Origin: Campylobacter sp. RM16704
GTDB lineage: Bacteria > Campylobacterota > Campylobacteria > Campylobacterales > Campylobacteraceae
DNA: 64,000 nucleotides
NCBI RefSeq assembly: GCF_000816245.1
Contig: NZ_CP007769.1
Location: 590,464 to 654,463, forward strand
Direction: 5' to 3'
The translations under genes were made by a program, and so were the position numbers. Shown here piece by piece: positions 18,561 to 26,513 of this stretch. The stretch's first letter is position 1. Every line of letters starts with the position of its first letter. The notes beneath the pieces are model-generated. The model saw only the letters and a list, made by a program, of their open reading frames with translations, did no database searches and had not been told where the DNA came from.

Positions 18561-19510
18561 TAACTTTTAGTGAGTTCTTTAAAAATTGGACTGATAAATA
18601 CTACTCACAAGCTGTGAGTGTTGGTAAAAATGGTGATTTTTATACTGTAGTTAGCGTGGGAAATCTTTTTGGAGTGTTATTAGCTAATTATTTTTTAAAA
18701 CTTATAGATGATAAAAAGCTAACTTTGCCGGTTGAAGTTGTAGAAATAGGGGCAAACGAAGGGCATTTAATGCTTGATTTCATACAAGCTCTATATACAC
18801 TTAGAGCTGATGTTTTAGGGCAGATTGAGTGTTATATCATAGAGCCACATGAAAAATTAAGAAATATACAAAAAAAACTTTTTGATGAGTATGAATTAGA
18901 TGTTAAAATTCATAATTCTTTAAAAGAATGTCATTTTAAAAATGCTTTTTTTTACGCTAATGAATTGTTTGACTGTTTTGCGTGTGAGCTTGTAAAAAAT
19001 AAAACTATGGCATATGTTGATAATGATTTAAATATAGTTTTTAAGCCTATGGGTGAAGATCTTTTAAAAGAATGTGAAAAGTATAATATTTATAATTCTG
19101 AATTATGCATAGAATATAAATCTTTTTTAGATGAGTTAAAACAAGCTTGTAAAAAACTAACTTTTGTATGTTTTGATTATGCTAAGAAGGAAGAAAAATT
19201 TAGTATCAGAATGTTTAAAAAACATCAAGTATTTGATTTGTTTAAAGAGAATTTAAAAGATTTTTATGCTAAAAGTGATATTACTTATAATGTAAATTTT
19301 GAACACTTTATGCAAGTTTTAAAAGAAAAAGGTTTTGAAATTGTAAAACATAAAAACCAAAATCAAGTTTTAATTGATTTTGGTTTAGAAGAGATTATTA
19401 AACAAGCTAAAAGCACTCATCCGCAGATTTATAAAAACTTTATTAAGCAAAGTAAAAATTTGATGTTTGGTTTTGGTGATAAATTTAAATTTTTAGAATT
19501 TAAACTTTAA
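18557..19510 (+). CDS. MidA/NDUFAF7-family (DUF185) SAM-dependent methyltransferase
   Basis: A 317-residue protein whose start ITFSEFFKNWTDKYYSQAVSVGKNGDFYT and SAM-binding VEVVEIGANEGHLMLDF match the MidA/NDUFAF7 family. FFYANELFDCFACEL follows, matching the family's N-E-x-x-D-A region. The mitochondrial member methylates an arginine of a complex I subunit, and the bacterial role is not settled. The 3' end overlaps the convergent ribBA gene by 11 bp. Confidence 0.72.
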   Translation: MITFSEFFKNWTDKYYSQAVSVGKNGDFYTVVSVGNLFGVLLANYFLKLIDDKKLTLPVEVVEIGANEGHLMLDFIQALYTLRADVLGQIECYIIEPHEKLRNIQKKLFDEYELDVKIHNSLKECHFKNAFFYANELFDCFACELVKNKTMAYVDNDLNIVFKPMGEDLLKECEKYNIYNSELCIEYKSFLDELKQACKKLTFVCFDYAKKEEKFSIRMFKKHQVFDLFKENLKDFYAKSDITYNVNFEHFMQVLKEKGFEIVKHKNQNQVLIDFGLEEIIKQAKSTHPQIYKNFIKQSKNLMFGFGDKFKFLEFKL

Positions 19511-20522
19511 AATTATTGCTTATAATATCAAGTCCAAAACCTTTTAAACCTATAAATTCTTTATCAGTATTTTGACTTAGAAGTTTGATTTTTGAGATTT
19601 TTAAATACCTTAAAATTTGAGCACCTATGCCATAATTTTTAAATTGAATACTCCCTTGTTTTTCATTTTTCATAAAAATTATTACTCCGCCTTCTTGGCT
19701 TAAAAATTTAATTTGATTTAATAGTTCATTAAATTTATTAGAGGTTAAGAGTTCAAAGTCGCTTCCACTAAGATAAAATTTCACATTCTCACATTCTTTT
19801 AAGGAACCAAAACTAAATGCTATATGTTCATTATTATTGTGATCTTTAAAAATCATTTTCTTGGCTTCAAAACCTGCTAGAATACTTTTTTCCTCTTTTA
19901 TAAGAGAAATTAAACTTTCGTTTTTTAAGCGATATTCGATTAAATCTGCAATTGTAATCATATTAATACCATGTTTTTTGCAAAATTCAAGCAGATCACT
20001 TCTTCTAGCCATATCTCCATTATCTTTGGTGATTTCACATATTACACAAGCTTCTTTTAATCCTGCCAAACGACATAAATCCACTGTTCCTTCTGTATGT
20101 CCTGTTCTTTCTAAAACTCCACCTTTTTTGGCTATAAGAGGATTTATATGTCCAGGACGTACAAAATCTTGTGCATTTGAATTATCATTTGCAAAAATTT
20201 GAATTGTCATATTTCTTTCATAAGCGCTAACTCCTGTGGTTGCTTCTTTGGCATCTACAGTTATAGTAAAAGCTGTTTCATGATTAGAAGTATTTTTAGG
20301 TACCATTAAAGGAAGCTCAAATTTTTTTGCTAATACTTCGCTTAAAGCCACACACACTACACCTCTTGCATATGTAATAGCAAAATTAACTTTTTCTTTA
20401 GTGCTAAATTCTGCTGGAAAAATTAAATCTCCTTCGTTTTCTCTATCTTCAGCATCTACCATAACTAACATCTTACCTTCTTGAAGTTCTTTTATAGCTT
20501 GTTCTACACCAATATAACCCAT
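19500..20522 (-). CDS. ribBA: 3,4-dihydroxy-2-butanone 4-phosphate synthase with degenerate GTP cyclohydrolase II-like domain
   Basis: The first 200 residues are an intact RibB domain. It has DAEDRENEGDLIF (metal and substrate acids), the RPGHINPLIAKKGGVLERTGHTE loop, and DNGDMARRSDLLEF. It makes the four-carbon precursor of riboflavin from ribulose 5-phosphate. The C-terminal 140 residues sit where a RibA domain would be, but the Cys-x10-Cys-x-Cys zinc site and the catalytic Arg region are absent. The second domain is therefore probably not a GTP cyclohydrolase II. AAGGAGG precedes the ATG, with a TATAAT further upstream. Confidence 0.87.
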   Translation of the reverse strand: MGYIGVEQAIKELQEGKMLVMVDAEDRENEGDLIFPAEFSTKEKVNFAITYARGVVCVALSEVLAKKFELPLMVPKNTSNHETAFTITVDAKEATTGVSAYERNMTIQIFANDNSNAQDFVRPGHINPLIAKKGGVLERTGHTEGTVDLCRLAGLKEACVICEITKDNGDMARRSDLLEFCKKHGINMITIADLIEYRLKNESLISLIKEEKSILAGFEAKKMIFKDHNNNEHIAFSFGSLKECENVKFYLSGSDFELLTSNKFNELLNQIKFLSQEGGVIIFMKNEKQGSIQFKNYGIGAQILRYLKISKIKLLSQNTDKEFIGLKGFGLDIISNNFKV

Positions 20523-20565
20523 AATAGCCTCCTTATTTTTTATCTTTTATTATATATAATTTTTC

Positions 20566-20594
20566 TTGACATTATATTAAAAATAATATATAAT
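20566..20594 (+). promoter_or_regulatory. Consensus sigma70 promoter for the tRNA-Gln/tRNA-fMet unit
   Basis: TTGACA (20566-20571) and TATAAT (20589-20594) with 17 bp between them, an exact consensus promoter. This is unusual in Campylobacter, where -35 boxes are normally weak, and suits a strongly expressed stable RNA. The tRNA-Gln gene begins 30 bp after the -10. Confidence 0.85.
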
Positions 20595-20624
20595 ACGTGT
20601 TTTAATTTATAGAAACCATTTTAT

Positions 20625-20699
20625 TGGGGTATCGCCAAGCGGTAAGGCAACAGGTTTTGGTCCTGTCATTCAGGGGTTCGAATCCCTTTACCCCATCCA
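20625..20699 (+). tRNA. tRNA-Gln (anticodon TTG), CCA encoded
   Basis: Cloverleaf with acceptor TGGGGTA/TACCCCA, D-arm GCC/GGC, anticodon stem ACAGG/CCTGT around TTTTGGT (anticodon TTG), and T-arm AGGGG/CCCTT. The U1-A72 pair typical of tRNA-Gln is present. The discriminator base reads T, followed by an encoded CCA. In epsilonproteobacteria this tRNA is first charged with Glu and then amidated, from general knowledge of the group. Confidence 0.94.
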
Positions 20700-20712
20700 C
20701 TTCATATGATGC

Positions 20713-20788
20713 CGCGAAGTAGAGCAGTGGTTAGCTCGTCGGGCTCATAACCCGAAGGTCGGGAGTTCAAATCTCCCCTTCGCAACCA
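20713..20788 (+). tRNA. Initiator tRNA-fMet (anticodon CAT), CCA encoded
   Basis: Cloverleaf with anticodon loop CTCATAA. Two initiator hallmarks are visible: a C1-A72 mismatch at the top of the acceptor (CGCGAAG/CTTCGCA), and three G-C pairs at the base of the anticodon stem (TCGGG/CCCGA). A73 and CCA are encoded. It lies 13 bp after tRNA-Gln on the same likely transcript. Confidence 0.94.
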
Positions 20789-21182
20789 TAATTTCGCTTA
20801 TTATAATTTGTTTTGCATATTTTGGCAGTAATTACAAAAGATTTTAACTTTCTTTTAAATATATAATCTGATGTAAGTATTAAATGAAAAATTTATTATC
20901 AAAATACAAAAAATAAAATCAGATTAATTATTTATAACTTTTGCATTTTTAATATATTTATTTTAAATTGTTTGTATTTTAAAAGAATTAAGTTTTTTCA
21001 TGTTTTAATATTTGTGTTATTAAAATAATGCTAATAATTAATTTTTTAAGTTTACTTATTGCTTGCAACAATATATTTTCTTAAATATAATTTTAATTGC
21101 ATTTTTTTATTTACAAAAGATTTTAATTTATGTTAACTGATATTAGTTCATAATAATTTATGATAGTTTGTGAAAGAAGCAA
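20789..21182. other. Gene-free AT-rich region with a 16-bp direct repeat
   Basis: 394 bp between convergent tRNA units, with no supported gene. It holds two exact copies of TTACAAAAGATTTTAA (20832-20847 and 21111-21126). Inside these is a 9-bp inverted pair, TAATCTGAT (20864-20872) and ATCAGATTA (20918-20926). No clear terminator hairpin was found for either tRNA unit. Confidence 0.6.
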
Positions 21183-21259
21183 TGGTGGATTTAGCAGGAC
21201 TCGAACCTGCGACCAACCGGTTATGAGCCGGTTGCTCTAACCAACTGAGCTATAAATCC
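21183..21259 (-). tRNA. tRNA with CAT anticodon, probably elongator tRNA-Met
   Basis: Cloverleaf on the minus strand: acceptor GGATTTA/TAAATCC, D-arm GCTC/GAGC, anticodon stem ACCGG/CCGGT around CTCATAA, T-arm GCAGG/CCTGC, A73 and CCA. G1-C72 pairs normally, so it is not the initiator. The stem sequence resembles elongator Met tRNAs. A lysidine-modified tRNA-Ile(CAU) has the same anticodon and cannot be fully excluded by eye. Confidence 0.85.
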
Positions 21260-21311
21260 GCCAGAAGTTGAAATGGAAATATTATTATATCTTTATTTCC
21301 TTAATTTTATT

Positions 21312-22421
21312 TTAGAATTTGATTTTTACTGCTTTTTCTATATCTAAATATCTAAAAGTAAGCAAATTTTGCAAAATACCAAAAAAAATCATAAAAGTAA
21401 CAAAAGAACTTCCGCCATGACTAAAAAATGGCATAGGTATACCGACAACTGGTGCAAAACCTATAGTCATTGATATATTTACTGCTATATATATAAATAT
21501 AAATAGAGCTATACAATTTGTTATTACTTTTGTAAAATAATCATCTTTGAGTTTATAATTTAAACTTAATAAGTGAAAAATTAATAAAGCATAAAGTAAT
21601 GTGATTATTACAGCACCTATGAAACCAAATCTTTCTGATAAATAAGCAAAAATAAAATCACTAGTAGAAATGGGTAAAAATTTAAAGTGAGTTTGTGTAG
21701 CTTCGTCTATTTTTTTCCCACTCAAACCACCACTTCCTATAGCTATAATGGATTGTTTTACATGGTAACTTGGTTTTTCAGCTAAAAAATCATGAATTCT
21801 TTGTTTTTGATAAGGCTTTAAAAAATCATTATAAATAATAGGTGAAGATATAGCTATAACCAAAAAAATACTAAGCCAAATTTTGTAATTAACTCCTATA
21901 ATAAAAAGTGTACCAAAACCTACTAGTAAAAGCACCAAAGCAGTCCCTAAATCAGGTTCTCCTGCTATGAGTAAAAAAGGAAGTAGGATATAACAACTTA
22001 ATTTTAAAAATTGTTTTAAGCCATAACCATTTGAAGGAGGAGGATTTTGATAAATTAAATAAGCTAACATTAATATAAAAGAAGGCTTAAAAATTTCAGA
22101 AGGTTGTATGGTGAAATGTGTAAAAGGAATTTCAAGCCATCTTCTAGCACCAAGTTTTTCAATGCCAAAAATATCTACACTTAAAAGCAAAGCTATGTTA
22201 ATCCAATAAAGTGTAGGAATAAGCCATATCAATTTTCTCAAAGGTAAAAAGAAAAAAAATGTGAAACCAGCAAAACCTACTAAGGTATATATAACTTGCT
22301 TTTCAGCCAAGTAGGTATTTGCTTCATATATTAAAAAAAAAGATATGGCAATAATAGGCAATATAAGAAGAGGCTGAACAAAGTCAAAATGGGTTAAAAT
22401 TCTTCTATCAAGTCTTATCAA
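21312..22421 (-). CDS. rodA: SEDS-family peptidoglycan glycosyltransferase RodA (MrdB)
   Basis: A 369-residue, ten-helix SEDS protein. The N-terminus IRLDRRILTHFDFVQPLL, GARRWLEIPFTHFTIQPSEIFKPSFI, EPDLGTALV, the YHVKQSIIAIGSGGLSGK loop and IPMPFFSHGGSSFVT are RodA-like. With its partner PBP2 it builds side-wall peptidoglycan. I place the start at TTG 22421 because AAGGA lies six bases upstream and the protein then begins at the conserved LDRR. The open frame runs 30 codons further but would overlap the divergent rluD promoter. The other SEDS protein in the window (4.6 kb) is FtsW-like. Confidence 0.92.
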   Translation of the reverse strand: MIRLDRRILTHFDFVQPLLILPIIAISFFLIYEANTYLAEKQVIYTLVGFAGFTFFFFLPLRKLIWLIPTLYWINIALLLSVDIFGIEKLGARRWLEIPFTHFTIQPSEIFKPSFILMLAYLIYQNPPPSNGYGLKQFLKLSCYILLPFLLIAGEPDLGTALVLLLVGFGTLFIIGVNYKIWLSIFLVIAISSPIIYNDFLKPYQKQRIHDFLAEKPSYHVKQSIIAIGSGGLSGKKIDEATQTHFKFLPISTSDFIFAYLSERFGFIGAVIITLLYALLIFHLLSLNYKLKDDYFTKVITNCIALFIFIYIAVNISMTIGFAPVVGIPMPFFSHGGSSFVTFMIFFGILQNLLTFRYLDIEKAVKIKF

Positions 22422-22454
22422 AAATATTCCTTTGCAAAATATTATGTAATTATA

Positions 22455-22463
22455 TGCTAAAAT
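22455..22463 (+). promoter_or_regulatory. Putative extended -10 promoter for the rluD-flpA gene series
   Basis: TGCTAAAAT, an extended -10 (TGn plus TAAAAT) about 30 bp before the pseudouridine synthase ATG at 22493, in the short gap between the divergent rodA and rluD starts. Transcription could continue through the tightly packed genes downstream. Confidence 0.5.
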
Positions 22464-22492
22464 TACGAATTTTATTATTAAGGAAATATAAT

Positions 22493-23455
22493 ATGCTAAA
22501 AATTTCATCACTTTGTGAAGAGCGATTAGATGTTTTTTTATCAGATGTATTAAAACAAAGTCGTTCTCAAGTGGTTAGATTAATAAAAGAAAATTGTGTT
22601 TGTGTCAATAAAAAAATAGAAAAAAAAAGTTCAAAAAAAATAAAACAAAAAGATGAGATAAGTATCTTATTACCTCAAACAAAAGAAATAAAAGAAAATT
22701 ATACACCCGAATTTGATATAACAATTTTGCATGAAGATGATGATGTTTTGGTTTTAAATAAAGCTCCTAATGTTGTTGTGCATGGTGCAAGTAGTGTAAA
22801 AGAAGCAACTTTGGTGGATTGGCTTTTATATAAAGGTTATATTTTATCAAATTTAAACGGAGATCATAGAGCTGGACTTGTACATAGACTTGACAAAGGG
22901 ACAAGCGGGGCTATAGTAATAGCAAAAAATAACCAAAGTCATCAGTTTTTAGCAAATCAGCTTTTAGATAAAAGCATGGGGAGATTTTATCTTGCTTTGA
23001 GTGATTTGCCTTTAAAAAAAGATAAAATGAGTAATGAAAAAGCTATTATGCGTTGTCCTAGCAATAGGCTTAAAAAAATAACTACAAGTCATTTAAATTC
23101 TTTAGCAAAAAGTGCAAAAACAGATTTTATAAATTTATTAAGTGGTAAAGATTGTTCTTTGATTGCTGCTAAATTATACACCGGAAGAACACATCAAATC
23201 AGAGTACATTTAGCCGATTTTAATCGTTATATTTTAGGAGATGAATTATATGGATATAAAGGAAAAATAAAGTATAATAGAGTAATGCTTCATGCATATT
23301 TGATTTATTTCATTCACCCTAGGACTAAAAAGCTTATGTTTATAAAAGCACCTATGTTTGATGATTTTTATCAAATTTTAAAAGAAAATTTTACACAAGG
23401 AGAGATAGATGAAAAAACTTCATTGGATTATCTTAAGTTCAGCTTTAGCTTTTAG
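22493..23455 (+). CDS. RluA/RluD-family 23S rRNA pseudouridine synthase
   Basis: A 320-residue protein with an N-terminal S4 RNA-binding domain (ERLDVFLSDVLKQSRSQVVRLI) and a catalytic domain carrying HRLDKGTSGAIVIAK, whose Asp is the nucleophile of the RluA family. RTHQIRVHLADF and GDELYGYK complete the signature. It resembles RluD, but the exact target uridines cannot be assigned. ATG 22493 has AAGGAA upstream. The 3' end overlaps flpA by 47 bp. Confidence 0.9.
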   Translation: MLKISSLCEERLDVFLSDVLKQSRSQVVRLIKENCVCVNKKIEKKSSKKIKQKDEISILLPQTKEIKENYTPEFDITILHEDDDVLVLNKAPNVVVHGASSVKEATLVDWLLYKGYILSNLNGDHRAGLVHRLDKGTSGAIVIAKNNQSHQFLANQLLDKSMGRFYLALSDLPLKKDKMSNEKAIMRCPSNRLKKITTSHLNSLAKSAKTDFINLLSGKDCSLIAAKLYTGRTHQIRVHLADFNRYILGDELYGYKGKIKYNRVMLHAYLIYFIHPRTKKLMFIKAPMFDDFYQILKENFTQGEIDEKTSLDYLKFSFSF

Positions 23456-24623
23456 TGCTTGTAGTACAACTATGAGTTCGCCTCAAATTGCCCAAGTAAA
23501 TGATACTTTACCAAAAATTTCAAGTATTAAAAGTATAAGTGATATTACAAGCATAGCTTTTGAATGGGAGCCTTTGTATGATCAAAATATAGCGGGCTAT
23601 TATATTTATAGAGCAAATGCGGCTGGTGCACCTATGGAGCTTATAGCAAAAATCAAAAATAAATTTCAAACACATTATACTGATACAAATTTAGAACCAA
23701 ATACAAGATATTATTATTCTATGAAAACTTTTAACGAGCTTGGTCAAGTTTCTCAAGATGGTGTAAGTATAGAAGCTTTCACAAATAGAGTGATTGATCC
23801 AGTTCCTTTTGTTCAAGCTATTGTAGGTTTGCCAAATCGTGTAAAGTTGGTTTGGAGGCCACATCCTGATTTAAGAGTAAATTCATACATTATTGAACGT
23901 GCTAATATGAAAGATATGAAATTTAAAGAACTTTCAAGAGTAAAAAATCGTTTAAGTGCTGAATACATAGATGACTCATTAAAGCCCGATGAAAGTTTTC
24001 AATACAGAATTATAGCTTTAACCTATGATGGTGTAAAAAGCGAACCAAGTAAGATAGTTGAATCAACCACAAAAGCACTTCCTCCAATGGTAAATAATTT
24101 ACAAGCAAGTAAAGATGCTCCAAGAAAAATCATTTTAACTTGGGATAAAATTGATTATGCAGATTTTGCTTATTATAAAATTTACTCAAGTTCAACTACA
24201 TTTTTACCTTTTAGCGTAATAGCTAAAACTTCTGAAAACACCTATGAAGATGTGGTAAAGGGTATATCTGAAAAAAGATATTATAAAGTAAGTATGGTTG
24301 ATAAAGATGGTTTGGAAAGTCCTATAACAAATGAACCAGTGGAAGGTATTACTTTAGGAGCACCTTTAGCACCTAGTATTGTTTTATGTGCTGTTGAAGA
24401 TGATGGTATTAGGGTTGAATGGGTTGATAATGATGATAGAGCTAAAGAGTATATAGTAAAAAGAAGTGGTGGAGGAAGTAGTGCTGTATTTAAAGAGATT
24501 AAATCAAAACAATTAAAAGATATTACAGCAGTTCCTGGAAAAGTATATAGTTATGAAGTTATTGCAATTGATATCAATGGTATAGAATCAAAAGCTTCTA
24601 ATAAATTTACAGCAGTAAAATAA
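23409..24623 (+). CDS. flpA: Fibronectin type III-domain lipoprotein FlpA (host adhesin)
   Basis: A 404-residue lipoprotein (signal MKKLHWIILSSALAFSAC, lipidated Cys18) composed of four fibronectin III-like modules of 85-95 residues, recognisable by repeats such as YYIYRANAAG, YIIERANMKD and YYKIYSSST. FlpA binds host fibronectin in C. jejuni. The mapped binding motif there is, from memory, WRPHPDFRV; here residues 149-157 read WRPHPDLRV, a single conservative change. The gene starts with AAGGAGA inside the end of the pseudouridine synthase gene, and its TAA overlaps the trmB ATG. Confidence 0.92.
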   Translation: MKKLHWIILSSALAFSACSTTMSSPQIAQVNDTLPKISSIKSISDITSIAFEWEPLYDQNIAGYYIYRANAAGAPMELIAKIKNKFQTHYTDTNLEPNTRYYYSMKTFNELGQVSQDGVSIEAFTNRVIDPVPFVQAIVGLPNRVKLVWRPHPDLRVNSYIIERANMKDMKFKELSRVKNRLSAEYIDDSLKPDESFQYRIIALTYDGVKSEPSKIVESTTKALPPMVNNLQASKDAPRKIILTWDKIDYADFAYYKIYSSSTTFLPFSVIAKTSENTYEDVVKGISEKRYYKVSMVDKDGLESPITNEPVEGITLGAPLAPSIVLCAVEDDGIRVEWVDNDDRAKEYIVKRSGGGSSAVFKEIKSKQLKDITAVPGKVYSYEVIAIDINGIESKASNKFTAVK

Positions 24624-25816
24624 TGCCAAATTTTAAGTGTAAAATTTTAAAAGAAATTCAACTTCCATTTCAAAAGGATGGAGTTGAATTTTTATGGCTT
24701 GCTAAAGGTGAGAATGTAAATTTACTTTTTACACATGTCCAACAGGAAAGTTTTTTTTTGCAAATTAAAAAAGATAATAAGAAACAAGAGTGGCTTATAA
24801 AGGGTGAAAAACATACAAAACCTTCTCAAATCGGATATTTGCAAAAAGCTTTGCTTATATTTAAAGAAAATTTTACTCAAGATATAGTTTGTGAAGCAGT
24901 TGCTCTAAAACATACAAGATTAATTCAAAAAACTCCTTTAATTGTCAATAATATAAAAGAGTTATTAGATAAAATTCAAGATAAGAAGCAAATTTATATT
25001 GAAATAGGTTTTGGTAGTGGTAGACATTTACTTTATCAAGCTAAGCAAAATCCTGATATTTTAATTATTGGTATAGAAATTTACACTCCTGCATTAGAAC
25101 AAGTAGCTAAACTTGCCTTAAGTGAAAACTTAAATAATGTTTTATTGATAGAAACTGATGCAAGGTTGTTGTTAAGTGTGCTTGAATCTAATTTAGTAGA
25201 TAAAATCTTTTTACATTTTCCTGTTCCTTGGGATAAGAAGCCTCATCGTAGGGTAGTGGGGCTAAATTTTGCAAATGAATGTGCTAGGGTTTTAAAAGAC
25301 ACTGGTCAGTTTGAGCTTAGAACAGATAGTTATATGTATTTTAGTTTTACTTTGGAAACTTTTTTAAATTTTTCACATTTAAAAGCAGAAATTGCAAAAA
25401 ATAAAAATTTGGAAGTATCAAGTAAATATGAAGATCGATGGAAAAGACAAGAAAAAGATATATATGATTTAGCAATTAGTGGTTTTGGTAAAAGTGAAAA
25501 TTTAAATAAAAAACAAAAATTTGCTATCGAAATTTTAAAATTTAATTTAGAGGAATTAGATTACATTAAAAATAATTTTAAAAACAATGTTTTTAAAGGT
25601 GAAAATTTTTTTTTACATATTGAAAAAATATATGTTAAGGATAAAGAAATTATTATTAAAATAGCTTTTGGTGCTTTTTATAAACCCGAACATATTTACA
25701 TAAGATTAGGCGAACATAGAACAGATTTTGTCTTCAATGAACCTTTTAAAACAAAAGAAAATTTAAAAGCTATAGAAAAATTAAGAGAAATATTGTATTC
25801 TTATATTAAACAATAA
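24623..25816 (+). CDS. trmB: tRNA (guanine-N7)-methyltransferase, long epsilonproteobacterial form
   Basis: A 397-residue protein with a TrmB core: YIEIGFGSGRHLLYQAKQNPD for SAM binding, IGIEIYTPALEQ, then FLHFPVPWDKKPHRRVV, which corresponds to the family's PDPWxKxRHxKRR region. The enzyme methylates G46 of tRNA. It is about 180 residues longer than E. coli TrmB, with an N-terminal 110-residue and a C-terminal 130-residue extension of unknown role. Such long forms occur in Campylobacter and Helicobacter. The start overlaps the flpA stop. Confidence 0.88.
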   Translation: MPNFKCKILKEIQLPFQKDGVEFLWLAKGENVNLLFTHVQQESFFLQIKKDNKKQEWLIKGEKHTKPSQIGYLQKALLIFKENFTQDIVCEAVALKHTRLIQKTPLIVNNIKELLDKIQDKKQIYIEIGFGSGRHLLYQAKQNPDILIIGIEIYTPALEQVAKLALSENLNNVLLIETDARLLLSVLESNLVDKIFLHFPVPWDKKPHRRVVGLNFANECARVLKDTGQFELRTDSYMYFSFTLETFLNFSHLKAEIAKNKNLEVSSKYEDRWKRQEKDIYDLAISGFGKSENLNKKQKFAIEILKFNLEELDYIKNNFKNNVFKGENFFLHIEKIYVKDKEIIIKIAFGAFYKPEHIYIRLGEHRTDFVFNEPFKTKENLKAIEKLREILYSYIKQ

Positions 25817-25856
25817 AACATTTAACTTTTATATTATTTATGAGGAAAATATAGTG

Positions 25857-26513
25857 ATGATAGAAGCTAAAAAACTTTGTCTTGGATATGATGAGCTTGT
25901 TATAGAAAATGCTAGTTTTTCATTAAAAGATAATGATTTTGTTTTTATTACTGGAAAAAGTGGTAGTGGAAAATCAACTTTACTAAAATCTTTCTACGGA
26001 GATTTAGAGCCCATGAGTGGAAATTTAAAAGTTTGTGGTAATGATTTGATAAATATTTCTAATGTTGAACTTTTGCAACTTAGACAAAAAATAGGTATTA
26101 TTTTTCAAGATTATCGTTTGGTTCAAGAATTTAGCGTTGAGAAAAATGTAATGCTTCCTTTGATGATTAAGGGTTATAGTAAAAATGTATGTAAAGAGCA
26201 AGCTGCAAAACTTTTAAAACATGTAAATTTAACATTTAAAGCGGATAAAAAGCCTGCACAACTTTCAGGTGGAGAACAACAACGCGTAGCTATGGCTAGA
26301 GCTTTGGCGCATAATCCAAAATTACTTTTATGTGATGAGCCAACAGGTAATTTAGATGAATATTCTTCAGATATTATATGGACATTATTAAAATCAGCTA
26401 GAGAGATACTTGGAACTTGTGTAGTAGTAGTTACACATAGAATTCCTACTAATTTAAGACTCGATTATCGTCGCTTTAATATAGAAAATGGGAGAATGAA
26501 TGAAATCGTTTAA
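25857..26513 (+). CDS. ftsE: Cell division ATP-binding protein FtsE
   Basis: An ABC ATPase of 218 residues: Walker A ITGKSGSGKSTLLKS, Q-loop FQDYRLVQEF, signature LSGGEQQRVAMARA, Walker B LLLCDEPTGNLDE, and the HRIP switch. In complex with FtsX it couples ATP hydrolysis in the cytoplasm to activation of periplasmic EnvC at the septum. A GTG three bases upstream (25854) is equally well placed behind GAGGA. The 3' end overlaps ftsX by 14 bp. Confidence 0.9.
   Translation: MIEAKKLCLGYDELVIENASFSLKDNDFVFITGKSGSGKSTLLKSFYGDLEPMSGNLKVCGNDLINISNVELLQLRQKIGIIFQDYRLVQEFSVEKNVMLPLMIKGYSKNVCKEQAAKLLKHVNLTFKADKKPAQLSGGEQQRVAMARALAHNPKLLLCDEPTGNLDEYSSDIIWTLLKSAREILGTCVVVVTHRIPTNLRLDYRRFNIENGRMNEIV

Noticed and set aside
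19861-20202. Plus-strand frame of 113 codons opposite ribBA
   Set aside because: It is antisense to the conserved RibB domain and has no ribosome site or recognisable motif.
22422-22511. N-terminal extension of rodA
   Set aside because: It would cross the divergent rluD promoter and start, and a TTG with a good ribosome site lies at the conserved RodA N-terminus.
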